Assembly (NCBI GenBank): GCA_900548905.1
Contig: URMK01000002.1
Span: 1 to 64,000, forward strand
Length of the DNA: 64,000 bases
Source of the DNA: an uncultured Lachnospiraceae bacterium
GTDB taxonomy: Bacteria > Bacillota > Clostridia > Lachnospirales > Lachnospiraceae
Direction of reading: 5' to 3'
Notes under the pieces: generated by a model
Databases searched by the model: none
The model's input: only the letters and a program-made list of their open reading frames with translations
What the model was told of the DNA's origin: nothing
Part shown: one piece after another, positions 1-7,435 of the stretch
How positions within the stretch are numbered: position 1 is the first letter of the stretch
Layout: every line of letters starts with the position of its first letter
Program-made: the position numbers and the translations under genes

Positions 1-23
1 AATAGGATAGCATATTTTGTTGA

Positions 24-158
24 AGTTTTTTATTTTATCTAGCACAACAGGTTAAATTAAAACAAATTAAAGATTTACTGGAAAAAAACAATTATTTATG
101 CTATAGTATCCAAGATGGAGCAATAAACGTAGATAAAATACCAGTTTTAAAAATCTAA
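24..158 (+). pseudogene. AT-rich C-terminal gene remnant
   Basis: An open frame of 44 codons runs from just after a TGA at 21-23 to a TAA at 156-158 and has no start codon of its own. Its translation (it includes QVKLKQIKDLLEKNNYLCYS) is a plausible amphipathic coding tail. The stretch is much more AT-rich than all following genes, which suggests a leftover of a transferred or mobile gene. No family is recognised. It could also be chance open frame in AT-rich intergenic DNA, so confidence is low. Confidence 0.3.
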
Positions 159-248
159 ATAACCCAACAGGGGTGAATGAGGGTCATTTGGGTAACGCCC
201 CAACCCCCAAAATCAATTTATCCACCCGTTTATTCTCCACTAAAACTA

Positions 249-278
249 TTGACATAACAGATTTCCACAGACTATACT
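249..278 (+). promoter_or_regulatory. Sigma-A-type promoter for the surface-polymer cluster
   Basis: TTGACA at 249-254 and TATACT at 273-278 are separated by 18 bp. The predicted transcription start lies about 45 nt before the first gene's ATG. The stretch 159-248 upstream contains several GGGT/CCCC blocks and no other recognisable feature. Confidence 0.7.
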
Positions 279-328
279 TAAGAGAAAAATAACATTCTCC
301 TCCCATTACATAAATTAAGGATTACCAA

Positions 329-832
329 ATGAAACCTATTCAACAAAAGTCCTGGTTCCGCAATTCCCTATGGACTATATTTATCCTAATCCTACTAATA
401 ACCCTATACCTGTCCTTCCAAAGCGGCCCAGCCACCAAAGCTTTAGAAAAGCCCTTTGTAACCCAGGTAACAGGCACCCTGGCAAATGCTCCAACCCAGG
501 AGCAGGTACTGACTATCACCTATTACCTCCGTCAGGCAGGCAGGGCTATCCTTTTCTTCGCATTAGGATTTACCGGAAGCTGGGCGATCCTCCTCACCTT
601 CCGCAGAATTACGGCAAAGCTTCGCATACTATCCACAGCAGCCATGCTGTTCGCCATAGCCTTTTTTACAGAATTTATGAAACTATTTATAGAAGGAAGA
701 CATTATTCCTTCCCCCAATGCCTGGAAGGTTTCCTCTTCGGCATGCTGGGTTATCTGTGCATTGGTATGATCCTGTACCTGATTGCACATCATAAAGACA
801 GAATCAAGAAAAAAGCAGGAGCAGAAGCGTAA
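329..832 (+). CDS. VanZ-like membrane protein
   Basis: A 167-residue integral membrane protein with about four hydrophobic segments (near residues 10-30, 72-90, 102-120 and 137-155). The pattern of a conserved Arg before a helix, a mid-protein KLRILS-type turn and a late GRHYSFPQCLEG motif followed by Gly-rich helix fits the VanZ family. VanZ was first described for low-level teicoplanin resistance; most genomic copies have unknown function at the envelope. An AAGGA-like ribosome site precedes the ATG. The gene is first in a run of surface-polysaccharide genes and its end abuts the sugar transferase, suggesting co-transcription. Family call is good; a resistance role is not implied. Confidence 0.75.
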   Translation: MKPIQQKSWFRNSLWTIFILILLITLYLSFQSGPATKALEKPFVTQVTGTLANAPTQEQVLTITYYLRQAGRAILFFALGFTGSWAILLTFRRITAKLRILSTAAMLFAIAFFTEFMKLFIEGRHYSFPQCLEGFLFGMLGYLCIGMILYLIAHHKDRIKKKAGAEA

Positions 833-857
833 CCGCTTACTGCCTTACCGGAGGCAT

Positions 858-2270
858 ATGTACCAGAAGAAGTCTAATCTGCAAAATTTAATAATTATAT
901 CGATTGACTGTCTTGTACTTGTCCTCAGTCTCGGTATTGCCAATTATATCAGGCATCAGAAGTTCTTCAAGGGACTGAATAATCCCACGGATATGAAAGT
1001 TCTGATTGCTATTTTTTTGGTGGTATTCCTGATAATAAACCTGTTTAAAAACTGGTACAAGAAGATGCTGCTGCGTGGCCCTTTCCAGGAACTGCTGGAA
1101 ATCATTAAGATGAACCTCGTGACATTGGCGGGAGCCACCTTTGCTTTATATTTTACCAGGGTAATCGATGAATATTCCAGAAAAGTGCTGCTTTACTTTG
1201 TTTTTATAGATGTTATCCTGATGTTCCTAGCCCATCAGCTTTACAAAAGATATCTCCCTGTATTTTACAAGGTGGCCGGAAATGCAAGACAGCTGCTTCT
1301 TGTAGCTTCCGCCAGGGAAGCCGGGGCTTTGGTTGCGGAGATGAAGAGTATCAAAGACTATAGTTACCAGATAAAAGGTATTATCCTGCTGGATGGAGAG
1401 GAAAAAGAGGTGGGAGGCATCCCGGTGGTTGCTCCCGGAAATGAACTGATTGAATATTGCCTCACAGCTTCTCTGGATGAGGTAATTATCTGTACGGACA
1501 GACAGACGCAGGAGGAGAGAAAAGAGGATTTGGAAAATCTGGCGGCTATGGGGCTTACCATCCATCTGCAGGTCCCTGTCCTGGAACTCACAGAGGCTCC
1601 TCAGCGTATCCTTTCTCAGTTTGGGCAGTTCCATACGATTACCTATGCCAATAAGGTGGCGCCGTTCGGGCAGCTTATGCTGAAGCGTCTTATCGATATA
1701 GCCGGAGCCTTTGCGGGCAGCCTGGCATTGCTTGTCCTTACGGTTGTTCTGACACCTGTTATCAAGCTGGATTCTCCTGGCCCGGTCTTTTTCGCACAGA
1801 AGCGTGTGGGACGAAACGGCCGTATTTTTAAAATGTACAAGTTCCGTTCCATGTATACCGATGCGGAAGAGCGGAAAAAGGAGCTGATGGCCCGGAACGA
1901 GATGGACGGGCTGATGTTTAAAATGGAAGATGACCCCCGCATTACCAGGGTGGGGAAATTCCTGCGAAAAACAAGCCTGGATGAGTTCCCGCAGTTTATT
2001 AATATTCTCAGAGGGGATATGAGTCTGGTAGGCACCAGGCCTCCCACGCTGGATGAATTTGAGCATTACCAGTCTTATCATAAGAAAAGACTCAGTTTTC
2101 GGCCGGGGCTTACCGGCATGTGGCAGGTGAGCGGCAGAAGTGATATTACGGATTTTGAAGAAATCGTCAGGCTGGATGTGGAATACATCGACAACTGGTC
2201 TGTAAGTCTTGATCTGAAAATTTTGATTAAAACAGTTCTGGCTGTTTTTTCCAAGAGCGGGGCCAGGTGA
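858..2270 (+). CDS. Polyprenyl-phosphate sugar-1-phosphate transferase (exopolysaccharide priming enzyme)
   Basis: About 470 residues. The N-terminal half has four or five membrane helices and a CoA-binding-like cytosolic domain (around residues 140-260). The C-terminal third is a bacterial sugar transferase domain with a membrane re-entrant helix, the SPGPVFFAQKRVGRNG stretch, KFRSM, LRKTSLDEFPQ, and the SLVGTRPP and RPGLTGMWQVSGRS motifs. This family moves a sugar-1-phosphate from a nucleotide sugar to undecaprenyl phosphate at the inner membrane face, starting a capsule, exopolysaccharide or teichoic-like repeat unit. The chosen ATG at 858 has GGAGG only 3 nt upstream, which is tight; a TTG at 783 in the same frame is the only upstream alternative. 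Sugar specificity (glucose, galactose or other) cannot be read. Confidence 0.88.
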   Translation: MYQKKSNLQNLIIISIDCLVLVLSLGIANYIRHQKFFKGLNNPTDMKVLIAIFLVVFLIINLFKNWYKKMLLRGPFQELLEIIKMNLVTLAGATFALYFTRVIDEYSRKVLLYFVFIDVILMFLAHQLYKRYLPVFYKVAGNARQLLLVASAREAGALVAEMKSIKDYSYQIKGIILLDGEEKEVGGIPVVAPGNELIEYCLTASLDEVIICTDRQTQEERKEDLENLAAMGLTIHLQVPVLELTEAPQRILSQFGQFHTITYANKVAPFGQLMLKRLIDIAGAFAGSLALLVLTVVLTPVIKLDSPGPVFFAQKRVGRNGRIFKMYKFRSMYTDAEERKKELMARNEMDGLMFKMEDDPRITRVGKFLRKTSLDEFPQFINILRGDMSLVGTRPPTLDEFEHYQSYHKKRLSFRPGLTGMWQVSGRSDITDFEEIVRLDVEYIDNWSVSLDLKILIKTVLAVFSKSGAR

Positions 2271-2293
2271 TTTTTTTATGCTCAAAATTCCTG

Positions 2294-2323
2294 TTTTAAA
2301 CGTATGTTAAAATACGTTTAAAA
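2294..2323. repeat. 12-bp perfect inverted repeat after the sugar transferase
   Basis: Arms TTTTAAACGTAT and ATACGTTTAAAA flank a 6-nt loop, 23 bp after the sugar transferase stop. It is AT-rich and lacks a GC stem, so it is a weak terminator candidate; an operator for the downstream LCP gene is equally possible. Confidence 0.5.
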
Positions 2324-2351
2324 ATTCCGATAAGGTATAAGGAACCTTTTT

Positions 2352-2377
2352 GTAACCGTTGCAGACAGAACGGTTAC
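2352..2377. repeat. GTAAC-family palindrome, member 1
   Basis: GTAACCGTT, an 8-nt spacer, then AACGGTTAC form 9-bp perfect arms, extended by TTGTAA/TTACAA pairing outside. It lies 42 nt upstream of the LCP start codon. Similar palindromes recur in other intergenic gaps of this window (see the entries near 40802, 53468 and 55217). Confidence 0.75.
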
Positions 2378-2418
2378 AACTTTTAACAAAACAGGATAGA
2401 GAAAGCAGGAACTACAGG

Positions 2419-3531
2419 ATGGAAAAGTTAAGTAAGGCAGATCTTGAAAAAGAAGAATTATTAAATCCGGAAAAAGCGGAAAAAAGAAGGCTCAGGAAGC
2501 ACAAAGCCCGTCTAATGGCGGCAGTAACGGTAGTCTGTGTGATTTTTGTGGTATGTACCACCGGTTTTATGGTCGTGCGTGCTATGGGGAAAAACAGCAT
2601 TATGAGTAAAGGCGGCGGTATGGAGCCGGCAATTTCAACAGATGTAAACGTAATGGATAAGGTGACACAATGGCAGGAAGGCTGGATTGGATATCAGGAA
2701 AAGATTTATGAATACAATGATGACATCATGACCTTTCTGATCATGGGTATAGATAAAAAGGATAAACTGGAAACCGTGGAGAACGGAGGACAGAAAGGAC
2801 AGGCGGATGCGGTATTCCTAGTTGTGCTGAATCCGCATAATAAAAAGGTGGATTTGATAGCTGTTAACCGGGACACTATGGCGGATGTGGAGGTTTACGG
2901 ACAATCGGGGGCATATTCCGGCACGGTTAAAGCCCAGATTGCGTTGCAGCATGCATACGGGGATGGAAAGGATAAAAGTGCCCGTTTGATGGAAAAAGCC
3001 GTTTCGGCGCTGCTGTATCAGCTGCCCATCCATGGATACCTCGCTGTGAATATGGATGGAATACCTACAATTAATGATACTATTGGTGGTGTGGAGGTGG
3101 AGTGTCTGCAGGATGTAACGGCTGTGGATCCGGCCCTTAGTGCAGGAGATACGGTAAGGCTGGAGGGGGAAACGGCTTTCTGGTATGTGAAATACAGGGA
3201 TACCGATGTTTTTGAAAGCAACCGTCATCGCCTGGAAAGGCAGGCGCAGTATCTGCAGGGTTTTATTGAGCAGGCCAGAGCCGCCTTTAAAAAAGATGTC
3301 ACCCTGCCTCTCACGCTGTTTCAGAAATTAAGTCCTTATATGACAACGGATATAAAAGCGGATGAGGTTACCTATCTGGCTACGACAGCCGCTTCTTATG
3401 CCTTCAGCGGAGAGATTCATATGCTGGAAGGGGAAACCCGTATGGGGGAGGTTTATGAGGAATTTTATCCGGACGAGGATGCCCTTCATCAACTTGTTAT
3501 CGATATCTTTTATGAAGAGGTACAGCAATAG
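2419..3531 (+). CDS. LytR-CpsA-Psr (LCP) family glycopolymer transferase, copy 1
   Basis: 370 residues: a basic cytoplasmic N-terminus (residues 1-30), one membrane anchor (about 32-52), and an extracellular LCP domain beginning at DIMTFLIMGIDKK. LCP proteins transfer lipid-linked glycopolymers to peptidoglycan. Recognisable elements are VNRDTM, LPIHGYLAVNMDGIPTIND, IGGVEV, and WYVKYRD...RHRLERQAQYLQGF near the end of the domain. The usual R-S/T-D motif is replaced by GQADA, as in the second copy at 4533. ATG at 2419 is chosen because it follows an AGGA site and starts MEKLSKADLEKEE; upstream codons of the frame fall in the intergenic palindrome. The placement after a priming transferase supports surface-polymer attachment. 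Confidence 0.85.
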   Translation: MEKLSKADLEKEELLNPEKAEKRRLRKHKARLMAAVTVVCVIFVVCTTGFMVVRAMGKNSIMSKGGGMEPAISTDVNVMDKVTQWQEGWIGYQEKIYEYNDDIMTFLIMGIDKKDKLETVENGGQKGQADAVFLVVLNPHNKKVDLIAVNRDTMADVEVYGQSGAYSGTVKAQIALQHAYGDGKDKSARLMEKAVSALLYQLPIHGYLAVNMDGIPTINDTIGGVEVECLQDVTAVDPALSAGDTVRLEGETAFWYVKYRDTDVFESNRHRLERQAQYLQGFIEQARAAFKKDVTLPLTLFQKLSPYMTTDIKADEVTYLATTAASYAFSGEIHMLEGETRMGEVYEEFYPDEDALHQLVIDIFYEEVQQ

Positions 3532-3765
3532 CTATTACCGCCTCTGGCGTTAATATGGGAAGTCATACAAGAATCATCAGGAGGGGAGGACCTGTAAACC
3601 ATATACGGGCAGGTTCCGTTCCGGTTCAGAACCGGAGGGATTCTGCAGCAGCCGGCGTAAATCGTTTAGAATCGTTATCTTTATGTGCTCTGTATGCTTC
3701 CCGGAGCCGGCATGTTCCGCACAGGTTATTTCCGGACAATGAAATCGAATGAAAAGGATAAAAAG
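3532..3765 (+). other. Intergenic leader with hairpins before the sortase-like gene
   Basis: No convincing gene is present. Two stem-loops are visible: ATTACCGCC/GGCGTTAAT-like at 3534-3554 immediately after the LCP stop, and CCGGTTC-A-GAACCGG at 3621-3635. A Shine-Dalgarno-like GGAGGGGAGG at about 3579-3588 has no ATG at useful spacing. The purpose of this structured stretch is unknown. Confidence 0.4.
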
Positions 3766-4518
3766 ATGAAACATAACAAATACATATCCCTGCATAATGT
3801 TTTTATCATTTCTATATTATTTTTGTTCTGTATGCCTTTGGCAGGCTGCGGCAGCAAAACAGGGGAACAGGGCAATACACAGACGGATACCCGGCAGACG
3901 GTTGAAAGTGGCGATCTGTCTTTGGCAGATTTTATGAAAAAAGATGGAACAGTGGATATTCCGTCTTTGCAGAATATTAATGCGGAAGCCTACGCATGGC
4001 TGGAAATCACAGGAACGGATATCAGCTTTCCGGTATTACAGCCGGCGGAGGACGAATATTTTTACCTCAGCCATAATATTTACGGGAAAGAGGATGAGGA
4101 CGGCTGCATTTATACGGAGTATTACAACAATAAGGATTTTGGCGATCCCAATACCATTATATACGGTCGTAACAGGGAAGAAAGATTCGGCAGGCTTCAC
4201 CAATACAAGGACAGGGATTTTTTTGATTCCCACAGGGAAGTAAAGATATATTTGGAAGACAGGGTGCTTACCTATCAGATTTTTGCGGCATATACCTATG
4301 ATGACCGGCATTTGATCGCAACCTATGATTTTTGGGATCAAGCAGTCTATTCTGCATATTTGGAAGACATCTTTGCGATCCGTGCGATGGATGCTTTTAT
4401 TGACAACTCCGCCCCGGTCTCCGCAGAGGATAAAATCATTACATTATCCACCGGGGTAACAGGAGAGGATGACAAGCGTTATCTGGTACAGGCTGTGCTT
4501 GTGCCGGAACAGGCCTGA
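3766..4518 (+). CDS. Catalytically degenerate class B sortase-like lipoprotein
   Basis: 250 residues. A signal peptide ends in LAGC (residues 24-27), a lipobox, so the protein is probably a lipoprotein; class B sortases normally have a plain membrane anchor. The body follows the sortase B fold: YAWLEITGTDISFPVLQ, the SHNIYG segment, NTIIYG then RN, and ITLST near the C-terminus. In active sortase B the sequence is YGHN (catalytic His) and LSTC (catalytic Cys). Here they read YGRN and LSTG, so both are replaced; the DNA at 4159-4170 and 4438-4458 is unambiguous. The Arg-containing KRYLVQ strand remains. The start at 3766 has AAGGA 7 nt upstream; an in-frame ATG at 3739 is less well placed. It sits between two LCP genes, so an accessory or substrate-binding role in surface-polymer anchoring is inferred. 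Confidence 0.8.
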   Translation: MKHNKYISLHNVFIISILFLFCMPLAGCGSKTGEQGNTQTDTRQTVESGDLSLADFMKKDGTVDIPSLQNINAEAYAWLEITGTDISFPVLQPAEDEYFYLSHNIYGKEDEDGCIYTEYYNNKDFGDPNTIIYGRNREERFGRLHQYKDRDFFDSHREVKIYLEDRVLTYQIFAAYTYDDRHLIATYDFWDQAVYSAYLEDIFAIRAMDAFIDNSAPVSAEDKIITLSTGVTGEDDKRYLVQAVLVPEQA

Positions 4519-4532
4519 AAGGCGGATGGAAC

Positions 4533-5654
4533 ATGGAACAGAAACGAAAAAGAAGAAGAAAAAAGAGAAAGCGGTCCGCAGTTAGAAAAGCCGGTATTTT
4601 CCTAGCCGTTCTGCTGTCTGTTCTCCTTTTGTTTCTCCTTTTGCTGCTGCTTGTATATTTATGGATGGAAGGCCATGGGCGGAGTGCTTTTGCCCAAAAG
4701 CAGGAAGCGGTCCCGGAACAGATGCAGACGGTTTCCGTATCGGAAAATGATGCGGGAGAAGCATTGGAAGCAGGGACGCTGCGTTACCATGGAAAGACAT
4801 ATACCTATAAAAAGGATGTTTTGACCTTTTTATGTATGGGGATAGATAAGACCGGAGAAGTGAAGGCTTCCTCCGATTTATACAGGGGCGGACAGGCTGA
4901 TGCCCTGTTCCTGGCGGTTTTGGATCCCCGGGGAAAAAAGATCAGCGTAATCGGTATCAACAGGGATACTATGACGGAAATAAAGACCTACGATCCCAAT
5001 GGCTTATATTCCGGAAAAGAGGTTGCACAAATAGCTCTGGCCCATGCCTATGGAGAGGGGCTGGAGGAAAGCTGTGAAAATACGGTGGAGGCTGTTTCCA
5101 ATTTATTCTACGGCCTGCCGATTCATGGATACTGTGCTCTGAATATGAGTGTTATAGCCGCGATTAACGATGCGGTGGGCGGTGTGGAGGTTACCATACC
5201 GGAATCCGTAGCTAAGGGCGGAATGAAAATAAATGGTACACGCTACGGCGGCGGATGGAAGGCGGGGGACCGTGTCCATCTGGAGGGCGAAGAAGCCTAT
5301 GTATATATAAAGTACCGTGATACGAAGGAAGCACAGAGCGCGGAAGCACGTCTGTCCCGTCAGAAAGAGTATTTACAGGGGTTTGTCGGGCAGGCAAAGG
5401 CAGCTGTGAAGCAGGATATGACGCTTCCGCTGAAGCTGTATACGCAAGTTTCCCCTTATATGGTTACGGATATATCCGCAGACGAAGCAGTTTATCTGGC
5501 AGGACAGGCGTTATCCTACAGTTTTGACCGGAATGACATATATACGATGGAAGGGCACGTGGAAATGGGTGAAATGTTTGAGGAATTTTACCAAGATGAT
5601 ACGGCTCTGTATGAACTGATACTTCAGGTTTTTTATGATGAAGTAACTCCGTAA
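4533..5654 (+). CDS. LytR-CpsA-Psr (LCP) family glycopolymer transferase, copy 2
   Basis: 373 residues. Very basic N-terminal tail (many Lys/Arg in residues 1-20), a Leu-rich membrane helix (about 22-46), then an LCP domain from DVLTFLCMGIDKTGE. It resembles the copy at 2419 over the full domain: GGQADALFLAVLDP, INRDTM, LPIHGYCALNMS, VGGVEV, VYIKYRDTKEAQSAEARLS, and a shared C-terminal MGEMFEEFYQDD. Both copies have GGQADA where canonical LCP proteins carry an Arg-Ser/Thr-Asp triad, marking a divergent subfamily. The gene begins 14 nt after the sortase-like stop, indicating one transcription unit. Two LCP paralogs bracketing a dead sortase suggest related but non-identical substrates or partners. 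Confidence 0.85.
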   Translation: MEQKRKRRRKKRKRSAVRKAGIFLAVLLSVLLLFLLLLLLVYLWMEGHGRSAFAQKQEAVPEQMQTVSVSENDAGEALEAGTLRYHGKTYTYKKDVLTFLCMGIDKTGEVKASSDLYRGGQADALFLAVLDPRGKKISVIGINRDTMTEIKTYDPNGLYSGKEVAQIALAHAYGEGLEESCENTVEAVSNLFYGLPIHGYCALNMSVIAAINDAVGGVEVTIPESVAKGGMKINGTRYGGGWKAGDRVHLEGEEAYVYIKYRDTKEAQSAEARLSRQKEYLQGFVGQAKAAVKQDMTLPLKLYTQVSPYMVTDISADEAVYLAGQALSYSFDRNDIYTMEGHVEMGEMFEEFYQDDTALYELILQVFYDEVTP

Positions 5655-5750
5655 GGCTGTTGTTACAGCTTACCAATGGTATTAGCGGACGGGTAACCGG
5701 ACGTTGATATAAAGAAGCCACACACACTATAAGAAAGGGGGATGATTGAC

Positions 5751-6449
5751 ATGAAAAAGAAAATGGCAATTGTTCTTTCAGCAATTCTCGCATGCTCTAT
5801 GGGCATGACTGCGATGGCGGCTCCCAGTCCGTCCATCCAGAAGGAACCTGTAGCGCAGGTCGTTGTGAGCCCTTCTGTCGGTACAAGCAATACCGTTACC
5901 ACACAGGCTGTAAGTGTTTCCAGCGACAAGTCTGCAGTCCTTCCCGGAACAACCTTCAAGACCGCAAGCGGTCAGGTTGTGGACCCGGCTGCAGTAGCAA
6001 TGGTTATCGCACCCGCTTCCGCTGAACAGGCACAGGCTTCTGCAGCATCTTTAGCAGCAGCAATGACTTCCAGCAAAATGCAGGTAGTTAACTTTACCGG
6101 CAGAAGCGGACTGTCTCTTACAGACAGCAAAGGCAATCTGAATGTTGTTAACAACATGGTAATTGGCCTTCAGACCGCAGCCGGTGAAGCTGTTGCACAG
6201 AACGGTTCCGTATCTGCAGCATTCGCGCTGGCAGATATTCTCGGAGCAACTACTCTGGCTGAAGGGGAAACCATTCAGGCATTATACCAGAGAGCGGACG
6301 GAACATGGGTAGCCGTTCCGGTAGTTATCAAGAACGGTGCAGTTGCCGTTGCACTTCCTGCATTCGGCGGCGCCGTAAATGTTACATTTGTTGTAGCCAA
6401 GGGCGCTCATATGGAAGATGTTCCGGCAACAACTTCTCCCAGAACCTGA
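5751..6449 (+). CDS. Secreted Ala/Val-rich protein of unknown function
   Basis: 232 residues with a clear Sec signal peptide: Lys-rich start, hydrophobic core, and AMA-AP cleavage near residue 23. The mature protein is rich in Ala, Val, Thr and Ser, low in charge, and has no LPXTG motif, lipobox or membrane anchor. The central part (SASLAAAMTSSKMQVVNFTG) and the C-terminal beta-rich part (TWVAVPVVIKNGAVAVALPA) suggest a small secreted beta-sandwich domain. I do not recognise the family. AAAGGGGG ends 10 nt before this ATG; an upstream in-frame ATG at 5742 is too close to that site. A strong terminator follows, so it ends the surface cluster. Confidence 0.7.
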   Translation: MKKKMAIVLSAILACSMGMTAMAAPSPSIQKEPVAQVVVSPSVGTSNTVTTQAVSVSSDKSAVLPGTTFKTASGQVVDPAAVAMVIAPASAEQAQASAASLAAAMTSSKMQVVNFTGRSGLSLTDSKGNLNVVNNMVIGLQTAAGEAVAQNGSVSAAFALADILGATTLAEGETIQALYQRADGTWVAVPVVIKNGAVAVALPAFGGAVNVTFVVAKGAHMEDVPATTSPRT

Positions 6450-6501
6450 TAGTTCTGGATTCGCACTAAAACTATTTCCTAAAATCAATTTGTGTGGTTT
6501 C

Positions 6502-6545
6502 AAAATACCTGGTTTCCGGAATATCGGAAGCCAGGTATTTTTTTG
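6502..6545 (+). terminator. Intrinsic terminator of the surface cluster
   Basis: AATACCTGG...CCAGGTATT arms with an inner TTCCG/CGGAA pairing are followed by seven T residues. Confidence 0.85.
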
Positions 6546-6989
6546 CCCTGAGTACCGGCAGGTGCTTCTTTTAAGTTATCGATATAATATTACTATTCCG
6601 GGACAGTGCCCGGATGGACGCCGACTGCTGTAAACCGGGGAACAAAATCCATTGTTCGGAGAAATATCTGCATCTTTAGGAATATACCGAATTTTTCAAA
6701 GGACTTTTGATAGATGCCGCAGACGTTGATTATTTGTATTACGGTTTATATGGTAATGGATATTCATTTTTTTTGTGCAGATTAACGGATTGCCTCAAAA
6801 GGTATTGTTGGATGTGCCATATATGGCACATCTTTTGCCGCTTCGGATATCTAATTCCCTCGTTTGTAGTCACGGAGTAAAAAGTACGTTAAAATACTAC
6901 TACAGTTCAGTGGAAAAAGCAATTCTTGCTTATGGAATATGCTAAACTGAAAAAAACGAAGTTTGGTAAATTTTGGAAGTAAGGTGCAA
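6546..6989. other. Gene-poor stretch before the XRE regulator
   Basis: No gene is supported. It contains a perfect 22-bp palindrome at 6811-6832 followed by TTTT, and a smaller AAGCAATTCTTGCTT hairpin near 6917-6931. No consensus promoter for the following regulator is evident. Confidence 0.5.
6811..6832. repeat. 22-bp perfect palindrome, possible operator or terminator
   Basis: GATGTGCCATA joined to its exact complement TATGGCACATC, followed by TTTTGCC. It can fold as a hairpin terminator with a short T run, or serve as a dyad binding site for the helix-turn-helix protein encoded 160 bp downstream. Confidence 0.55.
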
Positions 6990-7256
6990 ATGATGATGGA
7001 TTATGTAGTTATTATGCGTGGCTTAAGAGAGGACAACGATGTAAAGCAGAGGGAGGTGGCCGAGTACCTGAACATTGATCAGAGGGTCTATTCCAGATAT
7101 GAAAGAGGGCAGAACGCTATGCCTGTGAGATTTATCCCTTTGCTTTGTGACTACTATAATGTATCGGCGGATTATCTGTTGGGAAGATCAAAAGAAAAGG
7201 ACTACCTCGGCGCTGACAAATCCCGTAAGCTGGGAGCCACGAAGAAGAACGGATAA
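6990..7256 (+). CDS. XRE-family helix-turn-helix regulator
   Basis: A small protein of 88 residues made almost entirely of one XRE/Cro domain: IMRGLREDNDVKQREVAEYL, then NIDQRVYSRYERGQNAMP as recognition helix region, and IPLLCDYYNVSADYLLGRS, the classic third part. It is expected to be a dimeric DNA-binding repressor. Three consecutive ATGs (6990, 6993, 6996) follow AAGGTG; the first is used here. It is a single-gene unit ended by terminator hairpins, upstream of the mannose gene. Its target is unknown; the palindrome at 6811 is a candidate for autoregulation. Confidence 0.85.
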   Translation: MMMDYVVIMRGLREDNDVKQREVAEYLNIDQRVYSRYERGQNAMPVRFIPLLCDYYNVSADYLLGRSKEKDYLGADKSRKLGATKKNG

Positions 7257-7277
7257 CACAAGACAACTGAAGAGGGA

Positions 7278-7328
7278 ACTTATGCCGTAGGCATAAGTGA
7301 AAAAGGACGGTTTTTACCGTTCTTTTTT
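7278..7328 (+). terminator. Tandem hairpin terminator after the XRE gene
   Basis: First hairpin ACTTATGCC/GGCATAAGT (7278-7298, 9-bp arms, 3-nt loop), then ACGGT/ACCGT (about 7307-7320) followed by TTCTTTTTTC. Confidence 0.75.
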
Positions 7329-7329
7329 C

Positions 7330-7358
7330 TTGTGAAAAAGTCCGGTTTCGGATATAGT
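7330..7358 (+). promoter_or_regulatory. Promoter of the mannose fusion gene
   Basis: TTGTGA (7330-7335) and TATAGT (7353-7358) with a 17-bp spacer; the predicted leader is about 70 nt. Confidence 0.55.
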
Positions 7359-7435
7359 AATAGGTGTGTAAAGAAAAGGTTTCCGAAAGGGAATGCCGTA
7401 TTGATTTCATTAAGAAGAAACAGGAGCAGATGCAT

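Noticed and set aside
3561..3700. Riboswitch upstream of the sortase-like gene
   Set aside because: Hairpins are present but no conserved core of a known riboswitch class could be recognised.
3555..3752. 65-codon ORF between LCP copy 1 and the sortase-like gene
   Set aside because: No ribosome site, no family resemblance, unusual composition; it overlaps hairpins and the next gene's 5' end.
5704..5733. TTGATA/TATAAG as a promoter directly before the secreted protein gene
   Set aside because: The predicted start would fall on the ribosome site, leaving no leader; transcription from upstream is more likely.
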